Of a DNA stretch of 6,815 nt, positions 1 to 5,517 are shown piece by piece. A program made the translations under genes and the position numbers. The notes beneath the pieces were generated by a model. That model worked only from the letters and a program-made list of their open reading frames with translations. It did no database searches and had not been told where the DNA came from. The stretch spans positions 1 to 6,815 of the forward strand of contig JAISMQ010000171.1 of NCBI GenBank assembly GCA_031276685.1, given 5' to 3'. This stretch comes from Treponema sp. GTDB lineage: Bacteria > Spirochaetota > Spirochaetia > Treponematales > Breznakiellaceae. Numbering within the stretch: the first letter of the stretch is position 1; each line of letters begins with the position of its first letter.

Positions 1-1177
1 CCACCGCCGGCGCCAGTTTTACGCCCTTGGAGTGGATCTTCAAAATTTCCTCGCGGCCTTTCAGGTCCGGCCGATCCACCAGAACCTGGCGGTCGAAGCG
101 GCCGGGCCGCAGCAGGGCCGGGTCCAGCACATCGGGCCGGTTCGTGGCGGCCAGAATGATAAGGCCGCTGGTGGCGTCAAAGCCGTCCATCTCCACCAGA
201 AGCTGGTTCAGGGTCTGTTCCCGCTCGTCGTTGCCCCCGGCGATGTTGTTGATCCGGCTTTTGCCGATTGCGTCAAGCTCGTCAATAAAAATAATACAGG
301 GGGCCTTGTCCCGGGCCTGCTTAAACAGATCCCGCACCCTGGCGGCGCCCACCCCCACAAACATCTCCACAAAATCCGCGCCGGACATGCGGAAAAAGGA
401 CACCCCCGCCTCCCCCGCTACCGCCCGCGCCAACAGGGTCTTCCCCGTACCGGGGGGGCCAACCAGCAGCACCCCCTTGGGTATCTTGCCGCCGATATCG
501 GTGTACTTTTTGGGATTCTTCAAAAAGTCCACCACCTCCACAAGCTCCTCTTTCGCCTCGTCCACGCCGGCCACGTCGCGGAACCGCGTCGCGATATCCC
601 CTTCCGCAACTATCACCGCGCGGTTCTGCCCCACGGAAAGCACGTTGCCCCCCATGTTGCCAAGCCGCTTCATCACAAAGCGCCAGATAAAGAAAAAGAA
701 GGCGATGGGCAAAACCCAGGAAAAGATGATGTTGAGGATGGCGCTCCCCTCCCGGCGGGGCGTGTAATAGGCCACGTTTTTTTCGTCCATCAGCTTGATA
801 AAATCCGGGTCGTTGATGGGGACCGTGCGGTACACCTGGTCCTGCGCCATGTAGGGGCTGCGGATCGGGGTGCCAAGGGACGGGGTCTGCCGCGTGGAGG
901 TGTAGCCCGTAAAGTAGGAATCGGTCAGCTCGACCCGCTTAATTTCCCCGTTGGCGATCCGGTTCTTGAACTCGGAAAAGTCAATGGTAGGGTTAACCCT
1001 GCCAAGAAACACGTAGTTGAAAAGGCTCATCCCCACGATAAGGATAAGGATATACACAATGGTGAACTTCCAGCCCCCGAACGGCTTGAAGTCCGGCATC
1101 TTAAAGGGCCACTGGGGCCCGCCGCCTTTTTTATTCTTCTTGTCATTCCGGTTATCGCCGGACATGAAATCACCCAT
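1..1177 (-). CDS. ftsH: ATP-dependent zinc metalloprotease FtsH, N-terminal part (cut by window edge)
   Basis: FtsH is a membrane-anchored hexameric AAA+ protease that extracts and degrades misfolded membrane and short-lived cytosolic proteins. The 392 visible codons give a basic N-terminus, a membrane helix at about 38-58, an extracytoplasmic domain at about 59-146, a second helix at about 147-168, and then the AAA+ module. The module shows Walker A GPPGTGKT (240-247), the pore-loop region MFVGVG (272-277), Walker B IIFIDELDAI (295-304), and the second region of homology ATNRPDVLDPALLRPGRFD (344-362). The HEXGH zinc protease domain lies beyond the left edge. I chose the ATG at 1175-1177 because AGAGGG lies 4 bases upstream. 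A second in-frame ATG at 1163-1165 would leave that site 16 bases away. The extracytoplasmic loop resembles that of other bacterial FtsH in size. The gene is divergent from rsmE. The identity is not in doubt; only the exact start is. Confidence 0.97.
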   Translation of the reverse strand, partial: MGDFMSGDNRNDKKNKKGGGPQWPFKMPDFKPFGGWKFTIVYILILIVGMSLFNYVFLGRVNPTIDFSEFKNRIANGEIKRVELTDSYFTGYTSTRQTPSLGTPIRSPYMAQDQVYRTVPINDPDFIKLMDEKNVAYYTPRREGSAILNIIFSWVLPIAFFFFIWRFVMKRLGNMGGNVLSVGQNRAVIVAEGDIATRFRDVAGVDEAKEELVEVVDFLKNPKKYTDIGGKIPKGVLLVGPPGTGKTLLARAVAGEAGVSFFRMSGADFVEMFVGVGAARVRDLFKQARDKAPCIIFIDELDAIGKSRINNIAGGNDEREQTLNQLLVEMDGFDATSGLIILAATNRPDVLDPALLRPGRFDRQVLVDRPDLKGREEILKIHSKGVKLAPAV

Positions 1178-1210
1178 CCGTCCCTCTGGCTTCTGGTATG
1201 AAAAATTCCC

Positions 1211-1220
1211 GGAACGTTCC
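1211..1220. promoter_or_regulatory. Perfect 10-base palindrome upstream of ftsH
   Basis: GGAACGTTCC is a perfect palindrome 34 bases before the ftsH start, just downstream of the candidate ftsH promoter on the minus strand. The position would suit an operator. A 10-base palindrome in GC-rich DNA can also arise by chance, and no regulator is indicated. Confidence 0.2.
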
Positions 1221-1234
1221 GTCCCGGTTCATTA

Positions 1235-1265
1235 CAAATATCCGCTTTTTGGGGGGCTTGTTCAA
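1235..1265 (-). promoter_or_regulatory. Candidate sigma-70-type promoter for ftsH
   Basis: On the minus strand TTGAAC (1260-1265) is followed 19 bases later by TATTTG (1235-1240); the overlapping hexamer GATATT would give 17 bases. The -35 box is good and the -10 box is weak, about 60 bases before the ftsH ATG. It is the best candidate I could find there, but it is only an inference. Confidence 0.3.
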
Positions 1266-1271
1266 GGGTTT

Positions 1272-1306
1272 GGCCGGCGCAGCCTGGTGATGCCGCCGCA
1301 GGCGGG
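1272..1306 (+). repeat. 35-base direct repeat, copy 1
   Basis: This 35-base GC-rich unit begins GGCCGGCGCAGCCTGG, ends CCGCCGCAGGCGGG, and occurs again without mismatch at 1570-1604 in the same orientation, 298 bases away. It contains a small internal stem, CCGCC-GCA-GGCGG, and a second possible stem, GCCTG/CAGGC. This would suit a REP-like intergenic element. Confidence 0.85.
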
Positions 1307-1310
1307 AAAA

Positions 1311-1440
1311 CACAGGGGGCAAAACGCCTGTGCCGGCCACGCTTGCTTTGCGCCAGTAGGTTGCTCCTCATTTCCTGCGGTTCAGAGGGCGCAAAGCTTC
1401 GGTCAAGTGCCCGCCCCAGGCGTTTTGCCCCCCGCTTTTT
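1311..1440. repeat. Long imperfect inverted repeat, possible structured RNA
   Basis: The arms GGGGGCAAAACGCCTG (1315-1330) and CAGGCGTTTTGCCCCC (1417-1432) are perfectly complementary over 16 bases. Nested inside is a second perfect 10-base stem, GCTTTGCGCC (1345-1354) with GGCGCAAAGC (1388-1397), around a 33-base loop. On the plus strand the outer stem is followed by a run of five Ts (1436-1440), as in an intrinsic terminator. The left arm can also fold on itself (CACAGG 1311-1316 with CCTGTG 1327-1332), which would exclude the long stem. It may be a mobile-element remnant, a repeat family member or a small RNA; the sequence does not decide. Confidence 0.6.
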
Positions 1441-1506
1441 AACACCCGCTGCAATCCCCAATATATGCGCCGGCCCTGCCCCAGGTAAAAAGTGGCCTGG
1501 GTGGAA

Positions 1507-1534
1507 TTTAAACCAACTGCCAAAAAGGTATAAA
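1507..1534 (+). promoter_or_regulatory. Candidate promoter for rsmE
   Basis: TTTAAA (1507-1512) lies 16 bases before TATAAA (1529-1534) in the only AT-rich stretch ahead of rsmE. It is a modest match to sigma-70 boxes. The implied leader of about 115 bases would include the second 35-base repeat. Confidence 0.3.
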
Positions 1535-1569
1535 ACTTTCTGAATGCAGGTGGCAGGGACTTAAACCAG

Positions 1570-1604
1570 GGCCGGCGCAGCCTGGTGATGCCGCCGCAGG
1601 CGGG
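1570..1604 (+). repeat. 35-base direct repeat, copy 2
   Basis: Identical to the unit at 1272-1306. This copy sits 52 bases before the rsmE start, and the bases before it (CCAGG) can pair with CCTGG inside it. A plus-strand frame open from 1585 runs through the repeat into rsmE, but that extension is repeat-derived and not a plausible N-terminus. Confidence 0.85.
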
Positions 1605-1656
1605 CGATATTGCGGGGGGCGGGGTTATAGGGCACAATCGGGTACTGAGGAACGCC

Positions 1657-2406
1657 ATGAACCTTATCCTGTTTGAAGAACGCGAACTGGGCAGGCCCCT
1701 GCCCCGCCGGGACGGGCGTACCGTACACCTGCTCAAGACGCTGCGCAAAAAGACCGGCGATACCTTTGACGCGGGCATCCTGGGGGGGCAGCGGGGGGCG
1801 GGGACCATCGAGAAAATCGGCCTGGACGGTTCCCTGGCCTACTCGCTGCGCCTGTTTGAAGACCCGCCAAGGCGGCTTCCTCTGCGGATGGCGGTGGGTT
1901 TCCCCCGGCCCATCCAGCTTAGGCGGCTTTTGCGGGACCTTTCCAGCCTGGGGATCGCCGCCGTGGACCTTGTCGGCACGGATCTGGGGGACAAAAACTA
2001 CCGGAATACCAATCTGTTAAAGGACGGCGGGGCCCGCGCGGCCCTGATAGAAGGGGCGGCACAGAGCCGGGACACCACGATTCCCGATTTGGCGGTCTGG
2101 CCCCGGCTGGAAGACTGGCTGGGGGAACGCCCCTGGGAACCGGGGGGGCAGGGGCCCCGGCCCTTGGTCTTTTTGGCGGCGGCGGACAACATACGGCCCG
2201 AAGGCTCCCTGGCCCGGCTTAGCGCCATGCGGCGGAAGGTAGTCCTGGCGATAGGGCCGGAACGCGGCTGGTCCGACCGGGAACGGGAGCTTCTGGAAAA
2301 GGGCGGCTTTCTGCGGCTCTCCATGGGGGAGCGGGCGCTGCGTACCGAAACCGCCTGCGTGGCTGCGGCGGTGCTGGTTCTGGAAAAAATTGGCGAACTG
2401 GGATAG
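1657..2406 (+). CDS. rsmE: 16S rRNA (uracil(1498)-N(3))-methyltransferase RsmE
   Basis: RsmE is a SPOUT-class, SAM-dependent enzyme that methylates N3 of U1498 in 16S rRNA, near the decoding centre. The 249-residue length is normal for the family. An N-terminal PUA-like portion (about 1-75) precedes the knotted methyltransferase domain. Family signatures are AAQSRDTTIP (134-143), IGPERGWS (199-206) and the SAM-binding knot LSMGERALRTETA (221-233). Most family members read GPEGG where this one reads GPERG; I believe the variant recurs in spirochaetes, but that is from memory. The ATG at 1657 is preceded by TGAGGA with 5 bases spacing. An in-frame start at 1585 is possible on paper but would begin inside the 35-base repeat. 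The gene is first in the rightward cluster. Confidence 0.93.
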   Translation: MNLILFEERELGRPLPRRDGRTVHLLKTLRKKTGDTFDAGILGGQRGAGTIEKIGLDGSLAYSLRLFEDPPRRLPLRMAVGFPRPIQLRRLLRDLSSLGIAAVDLVGTDLGDKNYRNTNLLKDGGARAALIEGAAQSRDTTIPDLAVWPRLEDWLGERPWEPGGQGPRPLVFLAAADNIRPEGSLARLSAMRRKVVLAIGPERGWSDRERELLEKGGFLRLSMGERALRTETACVAAAVLVLEKIGELG

Positions 2407-2429
2407 CGCCCCGCCGCGCATCGGGGCGC
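2406..2429 (+). terminator. Perfect 8-bp hairpin at the rsmE stop codon
   Basis: GCGCCCCG (2406-2413) and CGGGGCGC (2422-2429) form a perfect stem with an 8-base loop, starting at the last base of the rsmE stop codon. No T-tract follows, so it is a weak candidate for intrinsic termination. It may instead stabilise the rsmE 3' end or attenuate readthrough to the next gene 43 bases downstream. Confidence 0.35.
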
Positions 2430-2472
2430 GGCAAACCTGCAGGGAAGCCCGGTCGAACCGGAGGAGGTCCGT

Positions 2473-3267
2473 ATGATGAATCATGATCAGGTCAAAGAAA
2501 AACTCCTCGCCATCGAGGACGCCCCCCTGGAGTTCGCCCTGATCTTTTCCGGCAAGCAGAGCCGGAAGGTAAACGGCCTGTACAAACCGGAAAGCCGGGA
2601 GATCATCATCCACAACAGAAATTTTAGCGATGACAACCTCCTCCTCTACACCGCCATTCACGAATACGCCCACCACCTCCACGCCTGCCGCCGGGGGGGC
2701 AGCCTTTCGAGCCGGGCCCACAGCACGGAATTCTGGGCGATCTTCCACGGCCTGCTGGATCTGGCGGAAAAAAAGAAGATCTACCGTGACGTGTTCGCCG
2801 ATTCCCCCGAACTGGTGGAACTGGCGGAGTTTATCAAGAAGAAGTACCTGCTGGAAAACGGCAGCCTGGTAAAAGAGATGGGCAAACACCTGCTGCGCGC
2901 CCACGAACTCTGCAGCGCCGCCGGGGCCCGCTTCGAAGACTATGTGGACCGCCTGCTCCGTATCCCCCGCGTGGCGGCGGATATGGCGATTAAGATGTAC
3001 CAGTACGATCTGGACCCCCAGGTGGGGGCGGACAACATGCGTTTTCTGGCGGGCATACGGAACGAGGACGAGCGGATAAGCGCGGAACAGGCCCTGATCA
3101 AGGGGAAAAGCCCCGACACGGTCCGGTCCGGCATACATGGCCGGGGCGAGGAGGAAGACCCCCAGCTTAGGCTTGCCAGGGAAAAGCAGCGCCTGGAACG
3201 GACCATCGCCTCGCTAAACCGCCGGCTGGAGGAAGTGAACCGGGAACTGGAAACCCTGGATCGCTAA
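2473..3267 (+). CDS. HExxH zinc-metallopeptidase-like protein with C-terminal coiled coil
   Basis: This 264-residue protein has no signal peptide or membrane helix, so it should be cytoplasmic. Its N-terminal third carries HEYAH (63-67) in a hydrophobic helix, followed 15 residues later by H83 in AHSTEFWAIF. Spacing and context resemble the HExxH...H...F-W pattern of SprT-like and WLM/Wss1-type peptidases, so H63, H67 and H83 are the likely zinc ligands (H70 is an alternative) and E64 the catalytic base. A charged helical region follows (about 135-215), with PQVGADNMRF and a KGKSPDTVR stretch. The end (about 232-264) is a heptad-like, Glu/Arg-rich coiled coil. The start is supported by GGAGGAGGT at 2460-2468; ATG 2476 immediately follows ATG 2473, and spacing slightly favours neither. 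The substrate is unknown. SprT-like enzymes act on DNA-protein crosslinks, but that role is not shown here. Confidence 0.75.
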   Translation: MMNHDQVKEKLLAIEDAPLEFALIFSGKQSRKVNGLYKPESREIIIHNRNFSDDNLLLYTAIHEYAHHLHACRRGGSLSSRAHSTEFWAIFHGLLDLAEKKKIYRDVFADSPELVELAEFIKKKYLLENGSLVKEMGKHLLRAHELCSAAGARFEDYVDRLLRIPRVAADMAIKMYQYDLDPQVGADNMRFLAGIRNEDERISAEQALIKGKSPDTVRSGIHGRGEEEDPQLRLAREKQRLERTIASLNRRLEEVNRELETLDR

Positions 3268-3318
3268 CCGCCGGCGGGACTCAAGATTCCCGGCGCCCGC
3301 GCCGATAATTGGCCCACT

Positions 3319-4425
3319 ATGAGTTCCTGTGGTTCAACGCCGGCGCGGCACAGCGGTCCGCGCCTTTCCGTACCTGGTTTTACAAAACGCTGCGCCCGGC
3401 TCATAGCGTTCGGCGCATCCCTGCTGATCTTCGCCGCCACAGGCTGGGCGCAAAATGCGGCGGTGTCCACCCTGAGCGTGGACAAAGCCCCGATCCCGGA
3501 CAGGACCCCGGCGGCCAGGGACACCCGGCTAAGCCCCCGCTTCCCCGCGCTGTACTTTACCACCTACCTTAACTCCATAAGCAGCCAGGCCGATTCCCGC
3601 CCCTATTGGGCCCCCGCCGAAGACGAAACCGCAGTTCTGGGGGCCGAAGATCCTTCGATCCTGCTTAACAACGATATTATCGCCTTTTACGGGCACCCCA
3701 ATTCCAGCAACATGGGTATTCTGGGGCGCCACCCCATTGAAGAACTGGACACCATGCTCAACAAGGTGGCGACGGAGTACGCCGCAGCCAACGGCGGCAG
3801 GGGCATCCGCAGGGCCTTTTATATTATCTTTGGCACCGTCTGGCCCGAAGGGGAAATTGGCATTATCAACGACGCGCTGCTGACCAAGTGGATTCAATAC
3901 GGCCTTGAACACGATATCCTTATCTTTATCGACCACCAGATGGGCCGTTACGACCCGGTCGGTTCCCTTACGCGGATGCTTCCCTGGCTCCGGTACCCTA
4001 ACGTACACCTGGCCCTGGACCCGGAATGGCGGACCACCAAGCCGATGAAGGAAATTGGCAGTATTACTGCGGACGAGCTGAACCAGGTCCAGCAGGTAAT
4101 GGAAAATTACATGGTGGAGAACAATATCCCCTGGGAGCGCCTTTTGGTGATCCACCAGTTTAACTGGCGGATGATCATGAACCGCGAGCAGGTAAAAAGC
4201 GATTTTGAACGGGTAAGGCTGGTACACTGCGCCGACGGCTTTGGCCCCCCGCGCATCAAGCGGGACAGCTACGCCTACAACGCCCAGGCCCGGAACATGC
4301 CGATCAAGGGTTTTAAGCTTTTCTACAACTCCGGCCTCCCCGGCGCCGGCTACGACCAGCCCCTGTTAAGCCCCGCCGATGTCTACGCCCTTAACCCCCG
4401 CCCCTACGTTATCATGTACCAGTAG
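3319..4425 (+). CDS. Secreted TIM-barrel-like protein of unknown function
   Basis: The 368 residues begin with a long n-region, a hydrophobic core (about 28-41) and a likely signal peptidase I site after GWA at 44, so export across the inner membrane is expected. No lipobox cysteine is at the cleavage site. The mature part alternates strands and helices as in glycoside-hydrolase-type (beta/alpha)8 barrels. Conserved-looking stretches are AFYGHP (122-127), LALDPEWR (231-238), LLVIHQFNW (275-283) and HCADGFG (303-309). I recall secreted actinobacterial proteins sharing the GHP, DPEWR and HQF blocks, which suggests a widespread uncharacterised family. D234, E236 and H279 are plausible active-site residues, but this is inference. 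No clear ribosome binding site precedes the ATG at 3319, and no better in-frame start exists. The gene lies 51 bases after the metallopeptidase gene and 6 bases before the acetyltransferase gene. Confidence 0.8.
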   Translation: MSSCGSTPARHSGPRLSVPGFTKRCARLIAFGASLLIFAATGWAQNAAVSTLSVDKAPIPDRTPAARDTRLSPRFPALYFTTYLNSISSQADSRPYWAPAEDETAVLGAEDPSILLNNDIIAFYGHPNSSNMGILGRHPIEELDTMLNKVATEYAAANGGRGIRRAFYIIFGTVWPEGEIGIINDALLTKWIQYGLEHDILIFIDHQMGRYDPVGSLTRMLPWLRYPNVHLALDPEWRTTKPMKEIGSITADELNQVQQVMENYMVENNIPWERLLVIHQFNWRMIMNREQVKSDFERVRLVHCADGFGPPRIKRDSYAYNAQARNMPIKGFKLFYNSGLPGAGYDQPLLSPADVYALNPRPYVIMYQ

Positions 4426-4431
4426 GCCCTT

Positions 4432-4938
4432 ATGCAGAACTATCAGGCAGACGAACACATCCTGCTCCGTTTCGCGGAACCGGACGATGTGCCCCTTATC
4501 CTTGAATTCGTCCGCTCCCTGGCGGAATACGAGCGCCTGCTTGATACCGTAAAGGCCACCGAGGAAAGCTTTAGGAAATACATCTTTGAAGAAAAAAAGG
4601 CGGAGGTGATCATTGCCGAATACGATGGTACAAGCGCGGGCTTCGCCCTTTTTTTCTGTAATTTTTCTACGTTTGCGGGGAAGCCGGGGATCTACCTGGA
4701 GGATCTTTTTGTAAAACCCGCCTACCGGGGCAAAGGCATAGGAAAACTGCTCCTTACCCTTCTCGCAAAAATCGCTGTGGAACGCGGCTACGGCCGCTTT
4801 GAATGGGCCTGCCTTGACTGGAACGGGCCTTCGATAAAATTCTACAAGGGCCAGGGCGCCCGGCCCATGGACGACTGGACCATCTACCGGGTAGACGGAA
4901 CGGCCCTTGCTGAACTGGCAGACAGGTTCCCGGGCTAA
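4432..4938 (+). CDS. GNAT-family N-acetyltransferase, SSAT/thialysine-type
   Basis: The protein should move an acetyl group from acetyl-CoA to a small amine substrate in the cytoplasm. Its 168 residues span a complete GNAT fold. The LEDLFV strand (89-94) leads into the acetyl-CoA pyrophosphate loop RGKGIG (99-104), and WACLDWNGPSIKFYKGQGA (125-143) carries Y138, which corresponds to the general-acid tyrosine of spermidine/spermine N1-acetyltransferases. The GRFEW, LDWN and FY blocks are characteristic of the SSAT2-like (thialysine or polyamine) branch, so a polyamine or lysine-like substrate is likely but unproven. The ATG follows the previous stop by 6 bases with only a weak AGTAGG upstream, so translation may be coupled to the secreted protein gene. 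It is the last gene of the cluster, with hairpins downstream. Confidence 0.88.
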   Translation: MQNYQADEHILLRFAEPDDVPLILEFVRSLAEYERLLDTVKATEESFRKYIFEEKKAEVIIAEYDGTSAGFALFFCNFSTFAGKPGIYLEDLFVKPAYRGKGIGKLLLTLLAKIAVERGYGRFEWACLDWNGPSIKFYKGQGARPMDDWTIYRVDGTALAELADRFPG

Positions 4939-4970
4939 CTACATTATTTTGAGACCTTCCGGTCGCGTTT

Positions 4971-4985
4971 AACAATACGATTGTT
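4971..4985. repeat. Short AT-rich inverted repeat
   Basis: AACAAT (4971-4976) and ATTGTT (4980-4985) are perfect complements around ACG. It lies 33 bases after the acetyltransferase stop. It could be a protein-binding site or a weak hairpin; nothing ties it to a function. Confidence 0.3.
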
Positions 4986-5008
4986 TTCGTAAATTCTTCA
5001 TTATCGAG

Positions 5009-5039
5009 GCTTTCCCAAAACTTCAGTTTTTGGGAAAGC
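5009..5039. repeat. Hairpin repeat, copy A (12-bp perfect stem)
   Basis: GCTTTCCCAAAA (5009-5020) and TTTTGGGAAAGC (5028-5039) form a perfect stem around a 7-base loop. The same TTTCCCAAAA core recurs in the hairpin at 5087-5123, so the two look like members of one repeat family. It stands about 70 bases beyond the acetyltransferase stop and could protect or end that transcript. Confidence 0.7.
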
Positions 5040-5055
5040 TACCTTGAATTTGTAT

Positions 5056-5083
5056 GAAAAGGCGGGCTTTAGACCGCTTTTTC
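5056..5083. terminator. Bidirectional intrinsic terminator between convergent genes
   Basis: GAAAAGGCGG (5056-5065) pairs with CCGCTTTTTC (5074-5083) around an 8-base loop, with one G-T pair. Read rightwards the GC stem is followed by TTTTT. Read leftwards it is followed by CCTTTTC. It lies between the rightward acetyltransferase gene and the leftward FliG-like gene, where a shared terminator is expected. Confidence 0.6.
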
Positions 5084-5086
5084 GGA

Positions 5087-5123
5087 AGCTTTTCCCAAAA
5101 CTAACCGAGTTTTGGGAAAAGCT
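5087..5123. repeat. Hairpin repeat, copy B (15-bp perfect stem), overlaps a gene end
   Basis: The arms 5087-5101 and 5109-5123 are perfectly complementary over 15 bases (core CTTTTCCCAAAAC) around a 7-base loop. The core matches copy A at 5009-5039. On the minus strand one arm encodes the last residues (LFPKL) of the FliG-like protein. The stop codon lies at the stem-loop border (5101-5103). Confidence 0.8.
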
Positions 5124-5376
5124 CTATCGTGTCCAGAATTTCCTTTTGCGCCGCTTCTACTTCCTCAATGCGGACAGGCCCCAAATCCTTTACCAGTTGC
5201 CGTATCCTGTCCGATTCATCCCCCGGAATATTCGCAAATATCCTTTCGGATGTTTCCGGCCCAACCGTTTTTAGCGCCTTTGCAAGCGTTCCTTGGTCAA
5301 GCTTCCCGATAACCCCCCCGATGGAATCGTTATCCAGCGCGTCTACCGCACGTCCAAATTCAACCGAAATGTCCAT
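5101..5376 (-). CDS. Stand-alone FliG-like (rotor C-terminal ARM) domain protein
   Basis: FliG is the flagellar rotor protein that meets the stator. This 91-residue protein matches only the part of FliG around the torque helix: DNDSIGGVIGKLDQGTLAKALK (15-36, key residues D17, S18, D27 and K36), then a variable helix, then LGPVRIEEVEAAQKEIL (65-81), where FliG has GPVR, VE and Q. Aligned by eye with E. coli FliG, K264 and R297 are kept (K36, R69), but R281 becomes D53, D288 becomes Q60 and D289 becomes L61, so a torque role is unlikely. The start at 5376 is chosen for GGAGG 6 bases upstream. An in-frame start at 5430 has no such site. The last residues are encoded by hairpin copy B, so the natural C-terminus may have been replaced. 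A regulatory or decoy partner of the flagellar switch is possible. Confidence 0.75.
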   Translation of the reverse strand: MDISVEFGRAVDALDNDSIGGVIGKLDQGTLAKALKTVGPETSERIFANIPGDESDRIRQLVKDLGPVRIEEVEAAQKEILDTIELFPKLG

Positions 5377-5391
5377 TACAAACCTCCGCAC

Positions 5392-5414
5392 CTTATTACT
5401 GTACCGCTTATTAC
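5392..5414. promoter_or_regulatory. Paired 8-base direct repeats in the divergent spacer
   Basis: CTTATTAC occurs at 5392-5399 and again at 5407-5414, with starts 15 bases apart, between the FliG-like start and the rightward promoter. Tandem sites about one and a half helical turns apart could bind a regulator of either gene. No known operator is recognised. Confidence 0.3.
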
Positions 5415-5442
5415 GGACTTTGTCTTGCATGTCCGGGGGCTA

Positions 5443-5471
5443 TTGCACAAATTTTCCGTATTGGCTATAAT
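5443..5471 (+). promoter_or_regulatory. Sigma-70-type promoter for the small membrane protein gene
   Basis: TTGCAC (5443-5448) is separated by exactly 17 bases from a perfect TATAAT (5466-5471). Transcription would start near 5478, giving a leader of about 40 bases before the ATG at 5518. This is the best promoter in the window. Confidence 0.65.
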
Positions 5472-5517
5472 ACGTTAGCTTTTTCAAAAACGAAAATTAT
5501 AACCCGGGGGGCATCAA

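Larger units (their letters stand above)
1178..1656. other. Long divergent intergenic region, repeat-rich and non-coding
   Basis: No convincing gene lies in these 479 bases. The open frames on both strands have no family resemblance, and several run into ftsH or rsmE in the wrong frame. The stretch holds a 10-base palindrome, two identical 35-base direct repeats, a long inverted repeat, a weak hairpin (CCCAGG/CCTGGG, arms 1480-1485 and 1496-1501) and candidate promoters for both flanking genes. These are described separately. GC-rich repeat blocks alternate with AT-rich stretches around 1230-1245 and 1505-1540. Confidence 0.7.

Noticed and set aside
32..1201. Plus-strand open frame of 389 codons at the left edge
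   Set aside because: It is antisense to ftsH, which has unmistakable AAA+ motifs; the plus-strand translation has no family resemblance and arises from high GC content.
1585..1656. Upstream in-frame start for rsmE
   Set aside because: It begins inside the direct repeat, adds 24 residues that RsmE proteins do not have, and lacks a ribosome binding site, unlike the ATG at 1657.
1368..1808. Minus-strand open frame of 146 codons in the ftsH-rsmE spacer
   Set aside because: Its translation runs through the 35-base repeat and the rsmE start in antisense, is rich in Pro and Arg, and shows no domain.
2017..3138. Minus-strand open frame of 373 codons
   Set aside because: It lies opposite rsmE and the metallopeptidase gene, both of which have motifs and ribosome binding sites; it crosses two unrelated genes.
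3529..4227. Minus-strand open frame of 232 codons
   Set aside because: Antisense shadow of the secreted protein gene, with no recognisable domain.
5377..5430. Upstream start for the FliG-like gene
   Set aside because: The extension is basic and unlike FliG, and GGAGG sits 6 bases before the ATG at 5376 and not before the start at 5430.
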